Source: Dehalococcoidia bacterium (GTDB lineage: Bacteria; Chloroflexota; Dehalococcoidia; UBA2979). Taken from it: 40,169 nucleotides of DNA. The stretch is taken from assembly GCA_023228825.1 (NCBI GenBank), contig JALOAL010000019.1, forward strand, positions 1 to 40,169. Reading direction: 5' to 3'. The first letter of the stretch is position 1. Each line of letters opens with the position of its first letter. A program made the position numbers and the translations under genes. The notes beneath the pieces are model-generated. The model saw only the letters and a list, made by a program, of their open reading frames with translations. It made no database searches and was not told the origin of the DNA. Positions 32,522-40,169 of the stretch are shown piece after piece.

Positions 32522-35035
32522 CTAGGACGTGAGCGCAGCCTCCTCCGCCTCGGGCGCGACGGTCTCGCCGACCACGCGGTCGAAGGTGACCTCGCCATCC
32601 ACGAAGTCGACGCGGATGGCGTCGCCGTCCTCGTACGTCCCGAGCAGGACGGCATCGGACAGCGGGTCTTCCAACTGGTTCTGGATGACGCGGCGCAGCG
32701 GCCGTGCACCAAACACCGGGTCGAAGCCCGACTCGCCCAGGTGGTCCAGGACGCGATCCTCGACCACCAGCGCCATGCCCTTGTCCGCCAGGTTCGTCCG
32801 CAGGTCCGCGAGTTCCAGGCTGACGATCTGCCGGATGTGCTCCTGCTGTAGCGCCCGGAAGACCACGGCCTGGTCGATGCGGTTCAGGAACTCCGGCCGG
32901 AAGACGCGCTTCATCTCGTCTTCCACGCGCAACTTCATGCGCTTGTAGGCGTCCTCCGCCGTCTTCGCCTCGTCAGAAGCGGTCTGGAACCCAACGCGCG
33001 AGTCCTTCCGGATGAGGTCGGAGCCCACGTTGGAGGTCATGATGATGACCGTGTTCCGGAAGTCCACCTTGCGGCCCTTCGCGTCGGACAGGTGCCCGTC
33101 GTCGAAGATCTGCAGCAGCATGTTGAAGACGTCCGGGTGGGCCTTCTCGATCTCGTCGAGCAGGATCAGGCAGTACGACTTGCGCCGCACCAGGTCCGTC
33201 AACTGCCCGCCGTCGTCGTAGCCCACGTAGCCCGGAGGCGACCCGACCAGGCGGGACACCGTGTGCTTCTCCATGAACTCCGACATGTCGATGCGCACGA
33301 TGTTGTCTCGCGAGCCGAACATGAACTCGCCCAGCATCTCGGCGGTGTACGTCTTCCCGGTGCCGGTGGGCCCCAGGAACATGAACACGCCGATCGGGCG
33401 CTTCGGATCCTTCAGTCCCGCAGAGGCGCGACGCACGGCCCGAGAGACGGCCTCGATGGCCTCCGTCTGGCCGATCACGCGCTCCTTGAGGTACTGCTCC
33501 ATCTCCAGCAGCCGCTTGGACTCCTCCGCCGCGATGCGCGACAGGGGCACGCCCGTCCACTGGGAGATGACGTCACGAATGTCGTCCTCGGTCACGACCG
33601 GCTGGTCGGTCCCGCGCTGCTCTTCCAGTTCCTGCTCGAGTTCCTCGAGTTGCGCCTGCAGGCGCACCTCGCGCTCGCGCAGTTCGGCGGCGTACTCGTA
33701 CTGCTGGTTCGCGATCGCCTGGTCCTTCTCGCGCCGGATGGCCTCCAGGCCGCTCTGCACCTCGCGGACAGAGGGCGGTGTGGCGTGCCGCCGGATGCGG
33801 ACGCGGGCGGCGGCCTCGTCGATGAGGTCGATCGCCTTGTCCGGCAGGAAGCGGTCGGAGACGTAGCGCGACGACAGTTCAGCCGCCGCGCGCACGGCCT
33901 CGTCCGAGATGCGCAGTTTGTGGTGCTCCTCGTACGCGGGGCGGACGCCTTCCAGGATCTGGATGGTGTCCTCCACGTTGGGCTCGTCCACCTTCACCGG
34001 CTGGAAGCGACGCTCCAGCGCCGCGTCCCGCTCGATGTGCTTGCGGTACTCGTCCAGCGTGGTCGCGCCGATCGCCTGGATCTCGCCTCGGGCGAGGGCC
34101 GGCTTGAGGATGTTCGCCGCGTCCACGGCGCCTTCCGCGGCGCCCGCACCGACGAGCATGTGCAACTCGTCGATGAAGAGGACGCAGTTGGCTGCGGACT
34201 TGATCTCCTCGATGACCTTCTTCAGGCGCTCCTCGAACTCACCTCGGTACTTCGTACCGGCGACCAGGAGGCCGATGTCCAGGGTCAGCATGCGCTTGCC
34301 CAGGAGCGTGTCCGGGACGTCGCCGGAGATGATGCGGTGGGCCAGGCCCTCCGCGATCGCCGTCTTGCCAACGCCCGGCTCGCCGATGAGCACGGGGTTG
34401 TTCTTGGTGCGCCGCGAGAGGATCTGGATGACCCGCTCGATCTCGCGGTCCCGGCCCACGATCGGGTCGAGTTGCCCGGCGCGGGCCATGGCCGTGAGGT
34501 CCACGCCCAACTGGTCCAGCGTGGGCGTCCGCACCGCGCGGGCACCGGCTGCGGTGGCCTGACCACCGCCACCCTGGCCGCCCTGCGGCTGCGACTGGGC
34601 GAGGATACGCTGCGTCTCCGCACGCACCCGCTCCAGGTTCACACCCAGGCTCTCCAGCACGCCGGCGGCAATGCCTTCGCCCTCCCGCACCAGGCCCAGG
34701 AGCAGGTGCTCCGTGCCGATGTAGGAGTGCTGCAGGCGGCGCGCCTCGTCCACCGCGAGTTCGATGACCTTCTTCGCGCGTGGCGTGAGGCCGATCTCTC
34801 CGGAGGCCTGGCGGTCGCCGCGGCCGATGATGAACTCGACGGCGGAGCGAACCTTGTTCAACTCCACGCCGAGGTTGCCGAGCACCTTGGCTGCTACGCC
34901 GTCGCCCTCGCGGACAAGGCCCAGCAACAGGTGCTCGGTGCCAATGTATGAATGGTTGAAGCGCTGCGCCTCTTCCTGAGCGAGTGTCAGGACGCGGCGT
35001 GCGCGTTCCGTAAACTTATCGAATCGGTCGGCCAT
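32522..35035 (-). CDS. clpC: ATP-dependent Clp protease unfoldase ClpC
   Basis: A hexameric AAA+ unfoldase that feeds proteins to ClpP. The 837-aa protein has a double Clp-N domain (two copies of HSYIGTEHLLLGL at about 28-40 and 103-115), Walker A of the first ATPase domain at 218-225 (GEPGVGKT), the middle coiled coil with a UVR-like helix, the second Walker A GPTGTGKT near 560 and the family's SPPGYVGYDDGGQLTD pore region. The ctsR-mcsA-mcsB genes common in Firmicutes are absent here. The ATG follows GGAGCC; its likely -10 is TAGCCT about 40 bases upstream, but this is weak. Confidence 0.96.
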   Translation of the reverse strand: MADRFDKFTERARRVLTLAQEEAQRFNHSYIGTEHLLLGLVREGDGVAAKVLGNLGVELNKVRSAVEFIIGRGDRQASGEIGLTPRAKKVIELAVDEARRLQHSYIGTEHLLLGLVREGEGIAAGVLESLGVNLERVRAETQRILAQSQPQGGQGGGGQATAAGARAVRTPTLDQLGVDLTAMARAGQLDPIVGRDREIERVIQILSRRTKNNPVLIGEPGVGKTAIAEGLAHRIISGDVPDTLLGKRMLTLDIGLLVAGTKYRGEFEERLKKVIEEIKSAANCVLFIDELHMLVGAGAAEGAVDAANILKPALARGEIQAIGATTLDEYRKHIERDAALERRFQPVKVDEPNVEDTIQILEGVRPAYEEHHKLRISDEAVRAAAELSSRYVSDRFLPDKAIDLIDEAAARVRIRRHATPPSVREVQSGLEAIRREKDQAIANQQYEYAAELREREVRLQAQLEELEQELEEQRGTDQPVVTEDDIRDVISQWTGVPLSRIAAEESKRLLEMEQYLKERVIGQTEAIEAVSRAVRRASAGLKDPKRPIGVFMFLGPTGTGKTYTAEMLGEFMFGSRDNIVRIDMSEFMEKHTVSRLVGSPPGYVGYDDGGQLTDLVRRKSYCLILLDEIEKAHPDVFNMLLQIFDDGHLSDAKGRKVDFRNTVIIMTSNVGSDLIRKDSRVGFQTASDEAKTAEDAYKRMKLRVEDEMKRVFRPEFLNRIDQAVVFRALQQEHIRQIVSLELADLRTNLADKGMALVVEDRVLDHLGESGFDPVFGARPLRRVIQNQLEDPLSDAVLLGTYEDGDAIRVDFVDGEVTFDRVVGETVAPEAEEAALTS

Positions 35036-35355
35036 GTCAGGCTCCGTTCGTCATCCCTGTATCAAGGCTAGCACAGGACCTCGCTGCGCTCTGTAGCGAC
35101 AGTGACGAAGCCCGTGTCCACTGACACGAGGCGGCTGCAACATTTCAATGTGGGCGGGGGAGTCACCCGGCGCTTGTTCGGAGAGTCCGGCTTCGGCCAG
35201 CACTGGCAGCGACTGCCGAATCACGGGATGGCGGATCCACCGCCCTCCTCACTCGCCGGACCTGGACCTCACGTGCATTCAACTGAAACAAACGCGCCGG
35301 TTGGATCATACCAACCGGCGCGCCTGAACGTCCGAGCAGTGCCGAGGAGGTCTCG
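35036..35355. other. Intergenic region clpC-rpsA
   Basis: About 320 bp. It holds the clpC leader, a possible minus-strand -10 TAGCCT and short palindromes such as GTGTC-N4-GACAC (35113-35126), then the rpsA terminator at 35293-35322. No CIRCE or CtsR box is recognisable and no gene is supported. Confidence 0.55.
35293..35322 (-). terminator. Intrinsic terminator of rpsA
   Basis: On the minus strand a 12-bp stem CGCGCCGGTTGG / CCAACCGGCGCG with a six-base loop is followed by TTTGTTTCAGTTG, a real U-rich stretch. It is the most canonical terminator in the window. Confidence 0.85.
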
Positions 35356-37008
35356 CTATTCCTCGGCCTTTGCGTCCTCAGCCGCCCCCGCTGCCGCCTC
35401 TTCGGCAGCGTCCGAGGGGGCCTCGGTCGCTCCTTCAGCGGCAGGCTCATCGGTGGCGGCTTCAGCAGCCGGCGCCTCGGTCGCAGCCTCAACCGCGGGC
35501 TCCGAGGCGGCAGGCGCCTCGTCCGCCGGGGCTTCGGCCGCTGGGGCTTCTGCCGCCGGTGCTTCTGCCGCCGACGCTTCCGCAGCGGACGTATCCGCAG
35601 CGGGGGCCTCGGCATCTTCTTCCTTGCTGGCCAGGTCGGCCTGGGCCTGCTGCATGGCGGCCTGCATGGCGGTGAGCACCGGGCCATCGTCGCGCATGGC
35701 GGCCTGGCGGCCGGCGTGATCAGCGTCGCGAGCGGCCTGCGCCTGCTCGCGGCGCGCGCCCTCCTCGGCGGCCTTGCTGGCGCGCTCGTTGTAGCGAGCC
35801 TCCAGCCGCTCGGCCTCATCCGGGAAGGACGCCTTGGCGTCTTCGGGCATCTCGGTCACGCGGCCGTCCGCGTCGAACTGCCAGCCGCGCAGGAGCGCCT
35901 CGTTCCGGGCTTCGCGCAGGGACAAGCCCAGGCGGTGCCGGTCGTGCTCGATGCGCACGATCTTGAGCGGCACGATGTCGCCCTCCTGCACCACCTCCTC
36001 CGGGTGGCCAATGCGGCGGTCCACCAGTTCGGAGACGTGCACCAGGCCCTCCACGGGGCCGGGCAGGCGGGCGAAGGCGCCGAAGGCCACCAACTTGGTG
36101 ATCACGCCCGGCACCACGTCGCTCACCTGGTAGCGGGTGATCAACTGCTCCCACTCCTCTGGCGACGCGCGCCGGATGGAGAGAGCGATCTTCTTGGTCT
36201 CCTGGTCCACCTTCATCACGTAGACCTGGACCTCGTCACCCACCTTGAACAGGTCCTCCGGGTTCGCATTGCGGTCCCAGGAAAGTTCGGAGAGGTGGAC
36301 CAGGCCGTCCGCGCCGCCGAGGTCAACGAAGACCCCGAAGTTGCGGATGGAGGTGATGCGGCCGGTGCGGATCTCGCCCTCGGCGAGTTCGTCCAGCAGG
36401 CGGTCCTTCTGCTCGGCACGCCACTCCTGCAGCGCCGCGCGCTCCGAGAGGATCACGCGGTTGCGGCGGCGGTTGATCTCGATGACCTTGAGCCGCAGCG
36501 TACGGCCGACCTGCGCGGACAGCGGGTTGGCGCCGTCCGTGCCGGGCTTGGCGCCCACCACCTGCGACATGGGGATGAAGGCGTTGACGCCCTCCACGTT
36601 CGCGAGCAGGCCGCCCTTGTTGTAGCCCGTGACCTCAGCCTCAAAGATGTCGCCGGCCTCGAAGCGGTCCTGCAGGACGCGCCAGCCTTGCTCACCTCGT
36701 GCGCGGTCAATGGAGAGGGCAACCTGGCCCTCTGCGGTCTCCGGAGACAGGACGTAGACGAGCACCTGCTCACCCACCGTCACCTTGGTGAAGGGGTCCG
36801 CGCCCAGCGAGTGCATCTCGCTGGCGGTCACCACGCCTTCGGACTTGAAGCCGATGTCCACCAGGACGCCGTCCCGGTCGATCGACATCACGGTGCCTTC
36901 GACGACTTCCCCGCGGCGCAGCTGGCGCGGTTCGGCGATGGTGCTACTTTCCAGCAGCGCCGCCATGTCTTCCATCTCAGCGCCTGGGGTTGTGGTCTGG
37001 TTCGTCAA
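35356..37008 (-). CDS. rpsA: 30S ribosomal protein S1, four S1 domains
   Basis: Binds mRNA near the ribosome entry site. The protein (about 550 aa) has four S1 domains at roughly residues 30-102, 117-190, 208-280 and 295-367, seen as repeats of the type RGEVVEGTVMSIDRDGVLVDIG and GLVHLSELS, where six are found in E. coli. The last 90 residues (about 460-550) are an acidic Ala/Glu/Pro low-complexity tail. The start is not certain: a TTG at 37008 has GGAGG 11 bases upstream and is chosen; ATGs at 36975 and 36966 lack a good site. It follows the 5S region with its own promoter-like TACCAT near 37072. Confidence 0.9.
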   Translation of the reverse strand: MTNQTTTPGAEMEDMAALLESSTIAEPRQLRRGEVVEGTVMSIDRDGVLVDIGFKSEGVVTASEMHSLGADPFTKVTVGEQVLVYVLSPETAEGQVALSIDRARGEQGWRVLQDRFEAGDIFEAEVTGYNKGGLLANVEGVNAFIPMSQVVGAKPGTDGANPLSAQVGRTLRLKVIEINRRRNRVILSERAALQEWRAEQKDRLLDELAEGEIRTGRITSIRNFGVFVDLGGADGLVHLSELSWDRNANPEDLFKVGDEVQVYVMKVDQETKKIALSIRRASPEEWEQLITRYQVSDVVPGVITKLVAFGAFARLPGPVEGLVHVSELVDRRIGHPEEVVQEGDIVPLKIVRIEHDRHRLGLSLREARNEALLRGWQFDADGRVTEMPEDAKASFPDEAERLEARYNERASKAAEEGARREQAQAARDADHAGRQAAMRDDGPVLTAMQAAMQQAQADLASKEEDAEAPAADTSAAEASAAEAPAAEAPAAEAPADEAPAASEPAVEAATEAPAAEAATDEPAAEGATEAPSDAAEEAAAGAAEDAKAEE

Positions 37009-37185
37009 GTTGCAGTCTGCCTCCGGAATGATTTGCCCTCCGGCCTGATCGCAGTCCGGACAGCCGGCGCATGGTATCACGCACCTGCAGTCCTTCCCGG
37101 CGGACCGGTTGGGGTCTAACCCCGCCCCCGGACATGGGGGCCCACGGAACTCTTCCGACCTGGGCGAAAAGCCCCCAGTCGTGCA

Positions 37186-37216
37186 GCAGGCCATCCGGTG
37201 TTCCCGGATGGCCTGC
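37186..37216 (-). terminator. Hairpin terminator after the 5S rRNA gene
   Basis: A perfect 13-bp stem (GCAGGCCATCCGG with its complement) and a TGTTC loop lie six bases past the 5S 3' end on the minus strand. Further on, the minus strand reads GGGGGCTTTTCGCCC. Confidence 0.75.
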
Positions 37217-37221
37217 ATCGG

Positions 37222-37340
37222 TCCTGGCGGTGGCCTATTTTCCGCACCGGGTTGCCCCGGCAGTATCGTCAGCGCTACGACGTTTCACTTCCGTGTTCGG
37301 AATGAGAACGGGTGGGTCCGCCGCGCTCCGACCACCAGGA
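37222..37340 (-). rRNA. rrf: 5S ribosomal RNA
   Basis: A complete 5S rRNA of about 119 nt on the minus strand. It starts TCCTGGTGG and ends CCACCGCCAGGA, so the ends pair (helix I), and contains CCCATTCCGAAC-like CTCATTCCGAAC and GAAGTGAAACG, the conserved loop B and C parts. The 23S gene is over 1.4 kb away and separated by a tRNA and a protein gene, which is unusual. It has a promoter (37346-37375) and a terminator of its own. Confidence 0.93.
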
Positions 37341-37345
37341 TGCCT

Positions 37346-37375
37346 ATTATCATCCCCTCCGGCCCGTACGCGCAA
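37346..37375 (-). promoter_or_regulatory. Dedicated promoter of the 5S rRNA gene
   Basis: On the minus strand TTGCGC (37375-37370), an 18-base spacer and GATAAT (37351-37346) end five bases before the mature 5S 5' end at 37340, so transcription would begin at the gene itself. Confidence 0.6.
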
Positions 37376-37420
37376 GGCTCCGAGGGCCACCATTCGAGGG
37401 AATTCCTGGGCTTTCCGCCC

Positions 37421-38338
37421 TCAGAGGTGCTTCTCGAACCAGTGCGTCGCGAACACCTCGTCCGTGTAGCGCGGGATGTCCACGTACCCGGCCGAGCGAT
37501 ACATCGCGAGCGCCTCCACCAGGTGCTCGTTCGTGTCGAGCCGGAGCCGTCCCACCCCGGCCTGGCGCGCCAGGCTCTCCATGTGAGCGAGCAGCCGGCG
37601 CCCGAGCCCCAGCCCGCGAACACGAGGCGTCACCCACATCCGCTTCAGTTCCGCCCAGCCTCCGTCGTACTGCTTGAGCGCGCAGCACCCGACCGCGGAT
37701 CCCTGCAGGTACGCCACCACGAACGCATCGCCGGCCCCCCGCAGTTCGTCCGGGTTCGGCAGCGCCGAGTCGACGTCCAGCCCGGTGGCGGAACGCTCGA
37801 TCAACTCGGCGAAGTAGGCGCGGAGGCACCTCGTGGCGTCTGCGCTCCCGGGATCCACCGGGCGGAGATCCACCGCGGACGCCGTGAGCAGGCGTTCCAC
37901 CTCCGCCATGGCATCCACGAGACGTGTCCGATGCGTCGGGGTGAGCGGCTCAAGGATCGACTCCGCCAGGTCGTCGCTCCGCCGGTCGAGGAGCGTGCGT
38001 TCGGCCCGGCCCTTCGGCGTTGGGGACACGTGCCGCACTCGCCGGTCTGCAGGACTCGGGCCCACCTCCACCAGCCCCTCGGCTTCGAGTTGGCGGACGA
38101 GCCGGCTCAGATAGCCCGAATCCAGCCCGAGACGCGCCCGGAGGACGCGCACGTCCTCGCCTTCACCTACCTCCCAGAGGAGACGCGAGGCGCCCAGCGG
38201 CCGCCCCCGAGCCAGGTACTCCTGTTCCAGAGCACCGATCCGCTCGGTCACCGTGCGGTTGAACGATCGGACGGAGGCAACAGCGCTCCCTATCATCTCG
38301 CCATCGTTGGAGTTCGGAGGGAGGTCAGTCGTCACCAT
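37421..38338 (-). CDS. MarR-family regulator fused to a GNAT acetyltransferase
   Basis: A 305-aa two-domain protein. Residues about 20-150 form a MarR winged helix (RLLWEVGEGEDVRVLRARLG, then GYLSRLVRQLEAEGLVEV and the wing PADRRVRHVSPT). Residues about 155-305 are a GNAT domain (LKRMWVTPRVRGLGLGRRLL, the acetyl-CoA loop; LRLDTNEHLVEALAMYRSAGY). Such fusions are known; the sensed ligand and acceptor are not. Its promoter is leaderless (TTGACA-N16-TAACAT then six bases to the ATG at 38338) and an inverted repeat GCTGAT...ATCAGC (38341-38365) spans the -10, so autoregulation is likely. It sits inside the rRNA region, in the same strand as its neighbours. Confidence 0.88.
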   Translation of the reverse strand: MVTTDLPPNSNDGEMIGSAVASVRSFNRTVTERIGALEQEYLARGRPLGASRLLWEVGEGEDVRVLRARLGLDSGYLSRLVRQLEAEGLVEVGPSPADRRVRHVSPTPKGRAERTLLDRRSDDLAESILEPLTPTHRTRLVDAMAEVERLLTASAVDLRPVDPGSADATRCLRAYFAELIERSATGLDVDSALPNPDELRGAGDAFVVAYLQGSAVGCCALKQYDGGWAELKRMWVTPRVRGLGLGRRLLAHMESLARQAGVGRLRLDTNEHLVEALAMYRSAGYVDIPRYTDEVFATHWFEKHL

Positions 38339-38340
38339 TC

Positions 38341-38372
38341 GCTGATGTTAGTCAGAGGTATCAGCGTGTCAA
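38341..38372 (-). promoter_or_regulatory. Leaderless promoter and probable MarR operator
   Basis: On the minus strand TTGACA (38372-38367), 16 bases, TAACAT (38350-38345), then six bases to the ATG. GCTGAT (38341-38346) and ATCAGC (38360-38365) form an inverted repeat over the -10 and spacer, as expected for a MarR-type autorepressor site. Confidence 0.6.
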
Positions 38373-38440
38373 GCGGCCCCGGGACCAGGGCCATGGCGTA
38401 CGGGCGCCACGCCTCGTTCGAAGTAGGCGCCGGAAATACA

Positions 38441-38471
38441 GAACGGCGAGGCCTGGTAGGCCTCGCCGTTC
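38441..38471 (-). terminator. Hairpin terminator after the tRNA
   Basis: A perfect 14-bp stem, GAACGGCGAGGCCT (38441-38454) with its complement (38458-38471), three-base loop. It follows the tRNA 3' end by about nine bases on the minus strand and is followed there by TGTATTTCC. Confidence 0.8.
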
Positions 38472-38480
38472 GTTAGGTTC

Positions 38481-38555
<75 letters not shown>

Positions 38556-38759
38556 CCGGATCACCAGACTACGCCATCGCCGCAAGCATTGCTGCCGGCG
38601 GCCTGGTTGAGCCTGGGCGTGCCCTCGACCCGAGGCCCTCTGCAGGCCCTCGATCCGAGGCTTCACACAGAACATTGCGATTGCAGGCTTCGAGGCTTCC
38701 CAGCGGGCACGAGCGCGCCGAGGGGAGATGCAACACATCACGAGATGTGCTTGATGGAG
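38556..38759. other. Spacer between the 23S and tRNA genes
   Basis: About 200 bp. The 16-bp sequence GCCCTCGACCCGAGGC (38621-38636) recurs with one change at 38646-38661; each copy folds into a CCTCG/CGAGG hairpin. CACATC-ACGA-GATGTG (38734-38749) is a further stem near the 23S end. These may be processing sites. Confidence 0.55.

Positions 38760-40169
<1,410 letters not shown>

Noticed and set aside
33092..34951. 619-aa open frame antisense to clpC
   Set aside because: Shadow of clpC; composition is dominated by His, Arg, Leu and Asp in no recognisable order.
35036..35290. CIRCE or CtsR operator ahead of clpC
   Set aside because: No TTAGCACTC-N9-GAGTGCTAA or GGTCAAA-type repeat is visible; only short chance palindromes occur.

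Overview
The window is about 40 kb of compact, GC-rich bacterial chromosome. The gene set fits a free-living member of the Chloroflexota, or less likely an actinobacterial-like lineage. Points in favour are an F420 pathway (cofD, cofC and a FbiB-type nitroreductase), a full mreBCD-mrdA-rodA rod-shape operon, a membrane pyrophosphatase, a ClpC, a single-chain glycyl-tRNA synthetase, a DarA-type c-di-AMP receptor and several apparently leaderless genes. The phylum is an inference from gene content, not from a search.

Layout. 1-155: the window opens in the 5' end of what looks like an integrase-core transposase (minus strand), with two 19-bp direct repeats between it and the chromosome. 156-4003: an unknown protein, a seven-iron ferredoxin, then a minus-strand operon glyS / metallophosphoesterase / GNAT acetyltransferase. 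4257-6087: a tiny membrane protein coupled to the c-di-AMP receptor darA, facing a protein with two degenerate HD-GYP-like domains. 6199-11705: MBL hydrolase, membrane pyrophosphatase, an intergenic region with two DnaA-box-like sites, two FmdB-type zinc ribbons, rnhB-yraN and a tautomerase. 11952-15947: ftsH, a DedA-like protein, and the ribosomal genes rplU-rpmA-rpmE. 16084-20503: a DUF1385 membrane protein, a 4 x 16-bp repeat, a DUF4395/thioredoxin pair under a strong promoter with a repeated TGACT motif, and the F420 cassette. 20500-23449: minus-strand hisH-hisA-hisF-HAD operon. 23704-26677: ligA and a VIT/CCC1 transporter. 26807-32433: mreB-mreC-mreD-mrdA-rodA, the last four translationally coupled. 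32522-37008: clpC and a four-S1-domain rpsA, both minus. 37186-40169: a dispersed rRNA region on the minus strand: 23S (3' half), initiator tRNA, a MarR-GNAT fusion gene, and a 5S gene that has its own promoter and terminator.

Most of the window is core housekeeping: translation, cell shape, proteolysis, DNA repair and histidine synthesis. The less ordinary parts are the set of leaderless starts (a TANNNT box six or seven bases before the start codon at seven genes), the split rRNA locus, an unusual A2057/U2611 combination in the 23S peptidyl-transferase ring, the doubly degenerate HD-GYP protein next to the c-di-AMP receptor, short 12-16 bp tandem duplications in several intergenic gaps, and the IS end at the left edge. 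I saw no CRISPR array, prophage, secretion system or biosynthetic gene cluster.
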